A stretch of DNA of 54,212 nt, from NCBI GenBank assembly GCA_040876735.1, contig JBBDPC010000164.1, positions 1 to 54,212 of the forward strand, in the 5' to 3' direction. Below, piece after piece: positions 40,301 to 50,425 of this stretch. The position numbers and the translations under genes are program-made. This DNA is from Natronomicrosphaera sp040876735 (GTDB lineage: Bacteria > Planctomycetota > Phycisphaerae > Phycisphaerales > Phycisphaeraceae). Numbering within the stretch: the first letter of the stretch is position 1; every line of letters starts with the position of its first letter. The notes below the pieces were generated by a model. The model was not told the DNA's origin. It saw only the letters and a program-made list of their open reading frames with translations, and made no database searches.

Positions 40301-40795
40301 TCAACGGCTCGGGCTCCGGCGTATGCCCGGCTCAGGTGCGATGGTCTGCAGGCGTGTCCGTTCCTGGGCGTGCGAGGCGCCCGCACCGGCGACGAACAGG
40401 ATCGCCATCACGAGGTACAGCCAGATATCGGCGATGTTCAGGTTCAGCGCCTGGATCAGCCACCCCGCCCCGGCGAAGCCGAGGATCATGATCGCGCCGT
40501 AAACCGCTGCGAAGCCCCAGCACGCCGCGCGGGCCACCGGTTCCGTCGCGAAGCCGAGCCCGAACAGCATCACGCCGGTGAGCAGGTGAATCCAACTGTG
40601 GAGCGTGTTGACGGCAAACGCGCCGAGCACGCGATCGGGGCCCGCCAGGCCGAGGATCGCCAGCAGCAGGAACACGAGCCCCAGCACCCAGCAGGTCCAC
40701 TTGGCCGCCGTGGTGGGCGTTCGTGGGTTCTTCCCGCGGTCATACGTTCGCCCCGGGGGTGGGGCGGCAGGTGATCGGGTTGGCGTAGGCGCCAT
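40301..40795 (-). CDS. DUF4383 membrane protein, copy 2
   Basis: This 164-residue protein matches the neighbour in length and helix pattern: VLGAFAVNTLHSWIHLLTG, GLGFATEPVARAACWGFAAVYG, NIADIWLYLVMAILFVAGAG and HAQERT at the end of the last helix. It lies 51 bp upstream of copy 1 on the same strand, so a tandem duplication is likely. GGAG precedes the ATG. The 204 bp to the DUF4405-like gene hold no gene that I can see. Confidence 0.85.
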   Translation of the reverse strand: MAPTPTRSPAAPPPGRTYDRGKNPRTPTTAAKWTCWVLGLVFLLLAILGLAGPDRVLGAFAVNTLHSWIHLLTGVMLFGLGFATEPVARAACWGFAAVYGAIMILGFAGAGWLIQALNLNIADIWLYLVMAILFVAGAGASHAQERTRLQTIAPEPGIRRSPSR

Positions 40796-40999
40796 GAACT
40801 CGCTCCGGTTCGATCCAATCGGCGGCAGCTTCAGGCCTCCAGCGCGTACGGCGCTGCGGCGTCGGTGTGCCGGCCACCGTTACCGCTCTATCCGATCGTA
40901 GGGCTGGCGTCGGGGGATGGTGTTGCCTTGCAGCGGCGGTCGCGACAAATCAGGTGTCGGCGCATGGAAACCGGGGTTGGCCGGATGCCTGGTCCCGGG

Positions 41000-41491
41000 T
41001 CAGGCACGGTCGGCCGCATGGTTCGACCCGATCCCGTGAAGCGCAGGTTGTGAATCAGGCATCGCCGCTGCCGGCCGCGTCCGCTCGATCCGGCCCCGGC
41101 CGTCGCGCGGCGGGCCCGGATCCTCGTGCTTGACCGTCGCCGCCAGCCACAAGGAAAAGGCGATCCCCGCCGCCAGCACGATCAGCACGCCGACACCCAG
41201 CAACTGCCGCCGCCATGCCCGCACATCCCGGGGCGACTGGCCCAGCAATTTGAGCGTCACGTTGCAGACCCAGGCCCAGTTCAGCGCCAGGTGAACCAGG
41301 AGCAAGCCGACCATCGTGACGGCAATCCAGAAGTGGATATCGCCCCAGTCGTGCCGGCCCAGGCCCCAGACAGTCGCCTGACGGCTGCCTTGCGGCAGCA
41401 CCGTGACCAGCAGCAGCCCTGTCCAGAGCAGGCCCAGAGCGCCGAGTGCCAATCCGACATCAAGTAGAAGATGGATGTGGACGCGTTTCAT
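41000..41491 (-). CDS. DUF4405-like membrane protein, cytochrome b-like
   Basis: The 163-residue protein has about four helices. Histidines occur in WGDIHFWIAV and LLLVHLALNWAWV, where the DUF4405 and cytochrome b561-like families hold haem ligands. That role is inferred. A soluble basic tail of about 50 residues follows the last helix. The ATG at 41491 has GGAGG upstream at 8 nt. It is divergent from the DUF2905 gene by 115 bp. Confidence 0.7.
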   Translation of the reverse strand: MKRVHIHLLLDVGLALGALGLLWTGLLLVTVLPQGSRQATVWGLGRHDWGDIHFWIAVTMVGLLLVHLALNWAWVCNVTLKLLGQSPRDVRAWRRQLLGVGVLIVLAAGIAFSLWLAATVKHEDPGPPRDGRGRIERTRPAAAMPDSQPALHGIGSNHAADRA

Positions 41492-41594
41492 GGCAGAAGC
41501 CTCCGCCCACCTCCCCTGGTTGAACGTTCGCCGAGGCTGTTCATTGCCAGGATCTTTGGGCAACCGGACCAACCCCGTGTTCGGGCTGTGCGTA

Positions 41595-41600
41595 TAGAAT
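41595..41600 (+). promoter_or_regulatory. Putative -10 of DUF2905 gene, leaderless
   Basis: TAGAAT (overlapping TATAGA) ends 6 nt before the ATG at 41607. No Shine-Dalgarno is present. Confidence 0.45.
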
Positions 41601-41606
41601 GAGCAC

Positions 41607-41825
41607 ATGGCAACGATGGGCAAGCTCATCGTGGTGATCGGCGTGGTGCTGGTCGTGTTCGGCGCGGGGTTGTGGCTGCTGGGTCGGCTGGGCTTCCGCG
41701 GCCTGCCAGGCGACATTTTGTACGAGTCGGACAACGTCCGGCTTTACTTTCCCGTCGCCACCTGTCTCGTGCTGTCGGCGGTGGCGACGCTGCTGTTCTG
41801 GCTCTGGCAGTGGTGGATGCGTTAA
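41607..41825 (+). CDS. DUF2905 family small membrane protein
   Basis: The 72-residue protein has two hydrophobic helices flanking the conserved loop GFRGLPGDILYESDNVRLYFP, which is the DUF2905 signature. Function is unknown. It starts the metallophosphoesterase run on the plus strand, 47 bp before the next gene, so they are probably cotranscribed. Confidence 0.88.
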   Translation: MATMGKLIVVIGVVLVVFGAGLWLLGRLGFRGLPGDILYESDNVRLYFPVATCLVLSAVATLLFWLWQWWMR

Positions 41826-41872
41826 GGTGAACGGTCGGCCCCCTCACGCCGGGTCGACGAAGGGAGCAGTTC

Positions 41873-42805
41873 GTGCGTATTGCGATCATCGGCGACATCC
41901 ACCTGTTCCGGCTCAAGGTCCACTACAGCCGGCTGCTGGGCAAACGGCTGCTGGGTCAGTCCAACCTCTGGCTCAACCGGCGATTCCGGTTCAACCACAG
42001 CCTGCTCGACCTGATCATCGAACGCACGCAAGAGCTCGAACCCGACCTCGTCCTGCTCACCGGCGACGTCACCACCACCTCACTCGAAGACGAGTTCTCC
42101 GACATCGTCCGCTACTTCGAGCCGCTCGCCCAGACCGCGCCCGTGCTCATGGTGCCCGGCAACCACGACCGTTACACCTTCCGCTCCGCCAGCAGCCGGC
42201 GGGTGGAGAACATCATGAGCTCGCTGCTGCCGCGCACGTTCCCGCATCACCAGAAGCTCACCGACCGCTGGCACCTGCTCGGGCTGGACTCGGCCCGGCC
42301 GCAGATCGTCTTCTCCCGCGGCGAACTGGGCCAGCCACAGTTCGACAAGACCGCCGAACTGCTGAGCAATATGAAGAAAGACGAAGGCGTGCTCGTGCTC
42401 TGCCACTACCCCGCTTCGACGCCGCCGGGCACCCCGCGAAGCTGGGCGCATGACCTGGCCGAGGCCGAAAAGCTCGACAAGCTGCTCGACCAGTGCCCGG
42501 CCCGGGTGGTGTTCGTCCACGGGCACATCCACAAGCCCTGGCACTGGATCCGCCGCCACGGCACGGCGGGCAACGGCGCGACCGAGCCGCACATGACGTG
42601 CGTCAACGCCGGCGCCCCATGCATGACCAGCGCCAACTTTCCGATGGGGCAGGGGCTGTGGGAGCTGCAACTGCCCGATGATCCGCACGACGACCTGCAT
42701 CTCGTCCATCATGTGCCCACGCCCGACGGCCATTATGGGACATTCGGGGCCAAGGGTCGGGCAAAAAAAGCCGAAGCCACCTGGCAGGCGCGGCGCGTCG
42801 TATAA
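41873..42805 (+). CDS. Calcineurin-like metallophosphoesterase
   Basis: The 310-residue protein carries the metal-binding set in order: D8 and H10 in IGDIHLF, GDVTTTS, GNHDR, CHYP and HGHIHKP. It is a soluble member of the two-metal phosphoesterase superfamily. The substrate (nucleotide, lipid or protein phosphate) cannot be read from the sequence. It uses a GTG start at 41873 preceded by GGGAG. Its stop codon TAA lies within the TATAAT box that may drive glmS. Confidence 0.9.
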   Translation: MRIAIIGDIHLFRLKVHYSRLLGKRLLGQSNLWLNRRFRFNHSLLDLIIERTQELEPDLVLLTGDVTTTSLEDEFSDIVRYFEPLAQTAPVLMVPGNHDRYTFRSASSRRVENIMSSLLPRTFPHHQKLTDRWHLLGLDSARPQIVFSRGELGQPQFDKTAELLSNMKKDEGVLVLCHYPASTPPGTPRSWAHDLAEAEKLDKLLDQCPARVVFVHGHIHKPWHWIRRHGTAGNGATEPHMTCVNAGAPCMTSANFPMGQGLWELQLPDDPHDDLHLVHHVPTPDGHYGTFGAKGRAKKAEATWQARRVV

Positions 42806-42806
42806 T
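42801..42806 (+). promoter_or_regulatory. Putative glmS promoter -10
   Basis: A perfect TATAAT overlaps the metallophosphoesterase stop codon. It would give glmS a leader of about 145 nt (to 42957). I see no riboswitch or ribozyme core in that leader. The -35 region is poor. Confidence 0.45.
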
Positions 42807-42957
42807 GCGGCCGAAGCAGGCTGGTGCTGGATATGCAACTGGATCTGGTCGATTACGCAGCTATACATTGCGTCATTGGACGGCTCACCCATTCGCAAGC
42901 TCTGATTCCCGCGTGAGGCAGTTATCCGCTGTTTCCACGCCCCCCCAGGAGACTCTC

Positions 42958-44889
<1,932 letters not shown>

Positions 44890-44897
44890 CCCTCAAA

Positions 44898-44920
44898 GCC
44901 CACGCCCCCCGGGCGTGGGC
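44898..44920. terminator. Hairpin after glmS
   Basis: A perfect 10-bp stem GCCCACGCCC closes on CCC, 8 bp after the glmS stop. It starts with the AGCCCACG stem seen in other hairpins. There is no T run. Confidence 0.6.
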
Positions 44921-44933
44921 CTCCCGCGCCGCC

Positions 44934-44939
44934 TACAAT
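44934..44939 (+). promoter_or_regulatory. Putative -10 of VWA gene, leaderless
   Basis: TACAAT ends 6 nt before the ATG at 44946. With no Shine-Dalgarno present, initiation on a leaderless transcript is likely. Confidence 0.5.
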
Positions 44940-44945
44940 AACCCC

Positions 44946-46151
44946 ATGAAGTTCCAGTACGGCGAATACGACGGCCAACCGTTCCAGGGCCCCGACAGCC
45001 TCTTCCCCGAGCCCAAGCTCGTCCAGTTCATCCTCCAGTACGGCGAGCAGGCGCTCGACGCCATGGAGCAACTGGAAAACGAAGAAGGCCAGGACTACCT
45101 CGAAGGCCTCATCAACGCCGGCCTGCTCGAAAAAACCGAGGACGAACAGGGCAACGGCAAGTTCCAGCTCACGCCCCGCATGATCAAGGGGATTCAGCAC
45201 AAAGCCCTGCTGGAAATCTTCGCCAACCTCAAGCGCGGCACCAAAGAAGGCCACGAAACCCGCAGCCCCGGCCGCACCAGCGAACGCACCGACGGCACCA
45301 AGCCCTACGAGTTCGGCGACCCGCTCAGCGAAATCGACCTCACCGCCACCATGCGAAATGCTATGGCCCGCCAGCTCGCCCAGAAGCAGGCGACCGGCCA
45401 GGCCGTCGGCCCGTCGCTGCCCGTTCACATCAACCCCAGCGACTTCGAGTTGCACGTCACCGAAGGTGCCGCCGACTGCGCCACCGTCATCCTCATCGAC
45501 CAGTCCGGCTCCATGATGCGCTGGGGACGCTTCTACCAGGCCAAACGCGTCGCTCTCGGCATGGCCGCCCTCATCCAGCAGCGCTTCCCGCAGGACACGC
45601 TCGACTTCGTCGGCTTCTACTCCATGGCCGAACGCATCCGCGAACGCGACCTGCCGCTGGTCATGCCCAAGCCCATCAGCGTCCGCGACTACCAGGTCCG
45701 CCTCCGCCTCCCGCTCGACCAGGCCCGCGAGAACGAAGACCAGATCCCGCTGCACTTCACCAACCTCCAACTCGGCCTCCGCCAGGCACGGCAGATCCTC
45801 AGCCGACGCGGCGCGATCAACAAGCAGATCTTCGTCATCACCGACGGCCAACCCACCGCCCACGTCGAACCCAACGAAGCCGGCGGCGAAATGCTCTACC
45901 TGCTCTATCCGCCCAACGAGCGCACCGCCACCGCCACGCTCAAGGAGGCGCTCAAGTGCCAGCAGCAGGGCATCCGCATCGCCACCTTCGCGTTGATTGA
46001 AGATTACTGGGGCATGGACTGGGTCGGCTTCGTCGACCGCCTCACCCGCCTCACGCGCGGCATGGCCTACTACTGCACCAGCGACGACCTCAGTTCCACC
46101 GTCATCGAAAGTTACTTCGCCGGCAAAAAGAAAAAGAGCTTCATCCACTGA
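44946..46151 (+). CDS. VWA-domain protein, likely partner of ChlI/MoxR-like ATPase
   Basis: The 401-residue protein has an N-terminal helical part (FILQYGEQALDAMEQL) and a C-terminal von Willebrand factor A domain. The metal-ion-dependent adhesion site is DQSGS with D185, supported by FTNLQLGLRQA and ITDGQPTAH. Proteins of this layout usually act with an AAA+ ATPase of the ChlI/MoxR kind. A truncated ATPase of that kind is at 1-635, far from this gene. There is no signal peptide, so it is cytosolic. It is convergent with the DUF429 gene. Confidence 0.85.
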   Translation: MKFQYGEYDGQPFQGPDSLFPEPKLVQFILQYGEQALDAMEQLENEEGQDYLEGLINAGLLEKTEDEQGNGKFQLTPRMIKGIQHKALLEIFANLKRGTKEGHETRSPGRTSERTDGTKPYEFGDPLSEIDLTATMRNAMARQLAQKQATGQAVGPSLPVHINPSDFELHVTEGAADCATVILIDQSGSMMRWGRFYQAKRVALGMAALIQQRFPQDTLDFVGFYSMAERIRERDLPLVMPKPISVRDYQVRLRLPLDQARENEDQIPLHFTNLQLGLRQARQILSRRGAINKQIFVITDGQPTAHVEPNEAGGEMLYLLYPPNERTATATLKEALKCQQQGIRIATFALIEDYWGMDWVGFVDRLTRLTRGMAYYCTSDDLSSTVIESYFAGKKKKSFIH

Positions 46152-46160
46152 CCCCCGAGG

Positions 46161-46182
46161 CCGGGCGACTTCAGTCGCCCGG
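46161..46182. terminator. CTTCAG-apex hairpin between VWA and DUF429 genes
   Basis: A perfect 9-bp stem CCGGGCGAC closes on TTCA between two convergent stop codons. No T run follows on either strand. Confidence 0.6.
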
Positions 46183-46195
46183 TCCCCCGCCCATC

Positions 46196-47002
46196 TCAAA
46201 CCGCCTCCGGATGCCGGTAAATCCACCCCTCCCGCGCCACCACCGCCGCCTCATGCTTCCCCACCCGTCCCGGCTGCCCCAGGTCGTCCCGCACCAGCCA
46301 CGCCGTCAGGCACGCCACCACCGCATCCCACGCGTCCTCCAGTGTCACCGCCGTCGCCGACAGGCTCGGATGCGCAAACCGCAGCCACGGCTCGAGCATC
46401 TCCGGCCGCGCCCGCGCCTGCCCCGGCCGGCTCGGCTTGCGCCCCGTCAAGCTCAAGTCCTTCGCCGTCGCCGACGGATACACCTCCACGAACACGCACC
46501 GCGCCCCCTCGGCCGGCATCTGCGGGCACACCGCCGCCCCCTCCTGCCGAACCAGTTCCGCCAGCAGCCGCCCGCCCGCCACCGTCTGCTTGAGCAGCCG
46601 GATGTTCAACGCCGCCATCGCCCCCGGCGGGTCGATCGCCCGCATCACTTGCCGGTACGGCTTCGCCATCGCCTCCACATCGCCCGCCGTCTGCGACGCC
46701 AGCCACGCCAACTGCTCGCTCCACGTCGCCTGCTCGCCGCTGCGCATCATCCCCGTCACCGCCTCGCGCGGCAGGCTGAACGGAAAGTCCATCCCCCACA
46801 ACGCACGCTCCCCCTCAACCGCCTCAAGCCCGGCCGCGCTCTGGCAGACGAAGTGCCGCAGGTCATCGCGAAACGCGTGCGGCCGAAGGTCGACGATCTG
46901 CAACCGCCCGTCGCGCTCCACACCCACCGCCGACCACAGGTTGCTCAACGGCTCCCGCCCGCCGCTGAAATCCACGCCGCCAAAATAATCAAACGCAGCC
47001 AA
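46196..47002 (-). CDS. DUF429 family protein
   Basis: The 268-residue protein shows the DUF429 pattern: N-terminal FGGVDFSGG (an RNase H-like first strand), WGMDFPFSLP, VEVYPSATAK, DAWDAVVACLTAWL and EGWIYRHPE. The fold is predicted to resemble RNase H, but no biochemical activity is established to my knowledge. The start is TTG at 47002, supported by a GGAGGTGGGGG purine run just upstream. It is divergent from the MBL gene and convergent with the VWA gene. Confidence 0.82.
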   Translation of the reverse strand: MAAFDYFGGVDFSGGREPLSNLWSAVGVERDGRLQIVDLRPHAFRDDLRHFVCQSAAGLEAVEGERALWGMDFPFSLPREAVTGMMRSGEQATWSEQLAWLASQTAGDVEAMAKPYRQVMRAIDPPGAMAALNIRLLKQTVAGGRLLAELVRQEGAAVCPQMPAEGARCVFVEVYPSATAKDLSLTGRKPSRPGQARARPEMLEPWLRFAHPSLSATAVTLEDAWDAVVACLTAWLVRDDLGQPGRVGKHEAAVVAREGWIYRHPEAV

Positions 47003-47048
47003 GCCCCCACCTCCTTCTCAAGCCGCTTGCGGCTTAGTGCTCCGCGAC

Positions 47049-47054
47049 TACACT
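47049..47054 (+). promoter_or_regulatory. Putative -10 of MBL gene, leaderless
   Basis: TACACT ends 6 nt before the ATG at 47061, and the six intervening bases are all C, so no Shine-Dalgarno is possible. Confidence 0.5.
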
Positions 47055-47060
47055 CCCCCC

Positions 47061-47702
47061 ATGCCTTCTACCTTGCACATCGAAACGTTCACGCTCGGCG
47101 ACTGGATGACCAACTGCTACGTCCTGCACACCGACAGCGGCGCGTGCTGGCTGGTCGACGTCGGCTTTTCGCCCGAGCCGATGTTCGCGTTCATCGACGA
47201 GCACGGCCTCACGCCGCAACAGGTCGTGCTCACCCATGCCCACGTCGACCACGTCGCCGGCCTGCCGGAGCTGCGCCGGCGCTGGCCCGACCTGCCGCTG
47301 CTGATCCACGAGGCCGAGCGCGATTTCCCCGGCGACACCATGCTCAACCTCTCGATTGTCCTTGCCAATCCCGTCGTTGCCCCTGACCCCACCGGCACCT
47401 TCAAGCATGGCGACACGCTTACCCTCGATGGCATCCCGTTTGAAGTCCGCCACACGCCCGGCCACAGCCCCGGCGGCGTCTGCCTCTACCAGCCGGACCA
47501 CGGCGTCGCCCTCGTCGGCGACACGCTCTTCGCCGGCTCCATCGGCCGCAGCGATTTCCCCACCTCCGACGGCCCCACACTCATGGCCAGCATCCGCGAC
47601 CAACTGCTCACCCTCCCCGACGACACCCGCATCCTCCCCGGCCACGGCCCCGAAACCACCATCGCCCACGAACACGCGACCAACCCGTTTCTGTTGACAT
47701 AG
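47061..47702 (+). CDS. MBL-fold metallohydrolase, glyoxalase II-like
   Basis: The 213-residue protein has the metallo-beta-lactamase metal motif THAHVDH (H59, H61, D63, H64), then HTPGHSPGG, LVGDTLFAGSIGRSD and ILPGHGPET. Spacing matches the hydroxyacylglutathione hydrolase-like subgroup (YcbL type), which includes thioesterases. There is no signal peptide. The start is chosen at MPSTLHIET (47061); the frame also has an upstream Met at 47037 with little support. It is monocistronic and followed by the convergent lipoprotein gene. Confidence 0.88.
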   Translation: MPSTLHIETFTLGDWMTNCYVLHTDSGACWLVDVGFSPEPMFAFIDEHGLTPQQVVLTHAHVDHVAGLPELRRRWPDLPLLIHEAERDFPGDTMLNLSIVLANPVVAPDPTGTFKHGDTLTLDGIPFEVRHTPGHSPGGVCLYQPDHGVALVGDTLFAGSIGRSDFPTSDGPTLMASIRDQLLTLPDDTRILPGHGPETTIAHEHATNPFLLT

Positions 47703-47754
47703 CTGAACCTGAAGCGATCGTGTGATTGCACAGGTGGAGAGAGGCGTGGGACAT

Positions 47755-48186
47755 TTATGGGGGCGTCGGCTTAGGCTCCCAGTGGATGGACCAGGTCATG
47801 TCAGCTTCAAATATGAAGAGCAACCCATAATCCGTGCCTGAGGCTGGGCTGCCGTTCACCGTCGGAAGGGGCGGCACAGGAAGTGTTGCCACGTGATAAT
47901 CGCCCTCGGGATCCACCCAAGTCAACCGTGCCTCCGCAGGTATCCGTTGCTCATGCATTACCGCGGTCGTCCGGCTATTCACCACCAGATTCCCAATAGA
48001 CCCATTCTGGTCAAAGCCTGAATTCCGGTCAAAGCCAGAAACCGTCACCTGAGTGAGTTTTGAATCGCTGTGATTGCGGAAATAGAACGTTCCACTGAAG
48101 GTGGGCTCAGTTGGTGTACCGATCCGACTACAACCCAACAAACCAGCCAGTGCCAGGCAGAGCATGACGCAGCTTGAGCGAATCAT
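47755..48186 (-). CDS. Small lipoprotein of unknown function
   Basis: The 143-residue precursor has a short signal peptide ending in the lipobox LAGLLGC (about residue 19), so it should be lipid-anchored. The mature part has FSGTFYFRNHSDSKLTQVTVSGF, a beta-sandwich-like rhythm, and a Pro-rich end. No family is recognised. Its base composition appears lower in GC than neighbouring genes, which could reflect a recent arrival. The ATG at 48186 has GGGGA upstream. It lies 66 bp downstream of accA on the same strand. Confidence 0.75.
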   Translation of the reverse strand: MIRSSCVMLCLALAGLLGCSRIGTPTEPTFSGTFYFRNHSDSKLTQVTVSGFDRNSGFDQNGSIGNLVVNSRTTAVMHEQRIPAEARLTWVDPEGDYHVATLPVPPLPTVNGSPASGTDYGLLFIFEADMTWSIHWEPKPTPP

Positions 48187-48251
48187 GGTTTGTTCCCCGA
48201 AAGTGTATCGATCATGTACAGAGCGCTTCTTGCCACAATGTAGGTATGCGT

Positions 48252-49268
48252 TCAACCTGCATTCTCGTACGCCCCCACCGCGCGCAGCCGTTCGTAGCGC
48301 TTCTGCAACAGGTTTTCGATCTTGTACCGCTTGAGCTCGCGCAGCGAGGCGGTGATCCATTTTTCCAAGCGGTCGGCGGCGGCGGCGGGGTTGCGGTGGG
48401 CGCCGCCCAGCGGTTCTTCGATGACGTGGTCGATCGTGCCGTGCTTGAGGTTGTAATCGGCGGTGAGCTTCAAGGCGTCCGCGGCGGCGGCGTTCGTCTC
48501 GGGCGTGGCGGTCTTCCACAGAATTGCCGCGCACCCTTCGGGACTGATGACGCTGTACCAGGCGTATTGCATCATGGCTAACCGGTCGGCGACGCCGATG
48601 CCCAGCGCGCCGCCCGACGCGCCTTCGCCGATGACGACGCTGACGACCGGCGTCTTGAGCCGGGCCATCTCGCGCAGGTTCACTGCGATCGCCTCGGCCT
48701 GCCCGCGCTCCTCAGCGCCGATGCCGGGGTAGGCGCCGGGCGTGTCGATGAGCGTCACGACGGGCAGGTTGAACTTCTCGGCCAGCTTCATGCAGCGGAG
48801 CGCCTTGCGGTAGCCCTCGGGGTGGGCACAGCCGAAGTGGCAGGTGATGCGTTCGCGGGTGTCCTTGCCCTTGTTGTGGGCGATGACCAGGCACTTGTAG
48901 GGGCCGATGCGGCCGAAGCCGGTGACGATGGCGGGGTCGTCACCGAAGCGCCGGTCGCCGTGCAGCTCGGCGAAGTCTTTGACGAAGGTGCGGATGTAGT
49001 CGATCGCCTGCGGCCGACCGGGGTGGCGGGCGACCTTGACGGTGTTCCACGCGCTGAGGCTGGCGTAGATTTTTTTGAGCATCGCGGTGTGCGACTGGCG
49101 GAGCTTGCGCACCTCGCTGGCGAAGTCCAGGTCCGGGCTGCCTGGCGGGGCGTCGGCCCCACCGCCGGCGTGGCTGGCTTCGAGTTCGGCGATCTGGCGT
49201 TCGAGCGCGGTCAGCGGGCGTTCGAACTCCAGCTCGTACATTCCGTTGTAGGCGTTGAGCGTGCTCAT
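48252..49268 (-). CDS. accA: Acetyl-CoA carboxylase carboxyltransferase subunit alpha
   Basis: The 338-residue subunit joins AccD to transfer CO2 from carboxybiotin to acetyl-CoA, the committed step of fatty-acid synthesis. It shows the N-terminal LEFERPLTALERQIAELEA, HGDRRFGDDPAIV, HFGCAHPEGYRKALR, DTPGAYPGIGAEERGQAEAIA and GEGASGGALGIGVAD. The ATG at 49268 (MSTLNAYNG) is chosen by conservation over the longer frame to 49430. accD, accB and accC are not nearby. Confidence 0.96.
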   Translation of the reverse strand: MSTLNAYNGMYELEFERPLTALERQIAELEASHAGGGADAPPGSPDLDFASEVRKLRQSHTAMLKKIYASLSAWNTVKVARHPGRPQAIDYIRTFVKDFAELHGDRRFGDDPAIVTGFGRIGPYKCLVIAHNKGKDTRERITCHFGCAHPEGYRKALRCMKLAEKFNLPVVTLIDTPGAYPGIGAEERGQAEAIAVNLREMARLKTPVVSVVIGEGASGGALGIGVADRLAMMQYAWYSVISPEGCAAILWKTATPETNAAAADALKLTADYNLKHGTIDHVIEEPLGGAHRNPAAAADRLEKWITASLRELKRYKIENLLQKRYERLRAVGAYENAG

Positions 49269-49298
49269 GGCGGTTCTGCTTTTTTCTCCACGCCACCC

Positions 49299-49406
49299 GG
49301 GAGGGGCGGGGGGTGCCTTCGGACGCTTGACATCCTCGGCGCGAACGTCGCATGGGGGTGGCTGGTGACGCCCTCCCCCAACCCCTCCCGGGGGGAGGGG
49401 AGTTGG
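49299..49406. repeat. Inverted C/G-rich repeats between accA and tyrA
   Basis: CCCGGGAGGGGCGGGGGGTGCC-type sequence near 49300-49321 is mirrored by 49367-49406 in inverse orientation. The right arm also matches the repeat embedded in addA (29169-29211). The 182-bp spacer holds no gene. TATCGT at 49416-49421 may be the tyrA -10. Confidence 0.7.
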
Positions 49407-49450
49407 TAAACCTGTTATCGTACCGGCCAATCGCCGGAAGGGGCAACCGC

Positions 49451-50335
49451 ATGGACCAGCGTATCAGCCAGATCAAACAAGTGGCAATCCTCGGCACCGG
49501 GCTGCTGGGCACGAGCGTCGCCCTGGGCCTCAAGGCGGGGGGCTACCCCGGCCGCATCGTCGGCGTCGCCCGCCGGGCCGAGACGCTCGAACAGGCCCGC
49601 GCCGCCGGTGCCCTTGACCACGGCACGACCGACCTCGGCGAAGCCCTGGCAGACAGCGACCTGGCCATCCTCGCCGTCCCGCTGGGGCAGTTCGACCGCA
49701 TGTTCCAAGCCATCGCCGAACACGAGCACGACGGGCTGGTGCTCACCGACGTCGGCTCCACGAAGCTGAGCGTGCTCGCCGCGGCGCGGAAGCACCTCAA
49801 GCATCCCGAGCGGTTCGTCGGCGCGCATCCGATGGCCGGCTCCGAGCAGCAGGGGCCCGAGGGGGCGCGGGCTGACCTGTGCCAGGGCAAGCCGTGCATC
49901 ATCACGCCGGGGAATGATACGGACGAAGATGCGCTGGCCGTGGTCGAAGCGTTCTGGTCGAGCCTGGGCATGACGTTGATCCGCATGTCGGCCCACGAGC
50001 ACGACGCTCAGACGGCGACCATCAGCCACCTGCCGCACGCGATGGCGGTGCTACTCGTGCTTGTCGCGGCCGAGCGGGGCGGGCTGGACATTGCTTCCAC
50101 CGGCTTCCGCGACACCAGCCGGCTGGCGTCGAGCAATCCGCCGATGCGGGCCGACATCCTCATGGCCAACCGCGAGCAGGTGCTCGACGCCCTGACCACG
50201 CTCGGCCACCGGCTCGACCGGCTCATCGGCGTGCTGGATCAGAACGACCGCACCGGCCTGACCGCCATGCTCGAACATGCCCGCCAGGTCCGCGACGGCT
50301 GGCTGGCGGAACGGGAGGGGGAGATGACAAGGTGA
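49451..50335 (+). CDS. tyrA: Prephenate/arogenate dehydrogenase
   Basis: The 294-residue enzyme oxidatively decarboxylates prephenate or arogenate in tyrosine synthesis. The Rossmann motif G15-T-G17-L-L-G20 opens the protein. Later landmarks are VPLGQFDRMF, LTDVGSTKLSVL, GAHPMAGSEQQGPEGA and ISHLPHAMAVLL. There is no chorismate mutase or ACT domain, so it is the minimal form. The start at 49451 (MDQRISQ) is at the edge of conservation. The last three residues (MTR) and the stop codon lie inside fold-back element B. proC follows on the same strand. Confidence 0.93.
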   Translation: MDQRISQIKQVAILGTGLLGTSVALGLKAGGYPGRIVGVARRAETLEQARAAGALDHGTTDLGEALADSDLAILAVPLGQFDRMFQAIAEHEHDGLVLTDVGSTKLSVLAAARKHLKHPERFVGAHPMAGSEQQGPEGARADLCQGKPCIITPGNDTDEDALAVVEAFWSSLGMTLIRMSAHEHDAQTATISHLPHAMAVLLVLVAAERGGLDIASTGFRDTSRLASSNPPMRADILMANREQVLDALTTLGHRLDRLIGVLDQNDRTGLTAMLEHARQVRDGWLAEREGEMTR

Positions 50336-50407
50336 CAGGATGACAAGGTGACAAGGTGAAGAAGACCAACGTCACCTTGTCACCCCCTCACCTTGTCACC
50401 TTGTCAC
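50324..50407. repeat. Fold-back element B, TGACAAGG units
   Basis: Eight-nt TGACAAGG units on the left return in inverse order on the right; 50341-50359 and 50388-50406 are 19-bp perfect arms. GGTGAA follows the last left unit at 50355-50360. It contains the tyrA stop codon (50333-50335) and fills the tyrA-proC spacer. Confidence 0.9.
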
Positions 50408-50425
50408 GCTCCAAGGGAGTTTCCA

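Noticed and set aside
42807..42957. glmS ribozyme in the leader
   Set aside because: The conserved core of the known ribozyme class is not recognisable, and the class is mostly found in Firmicutes.
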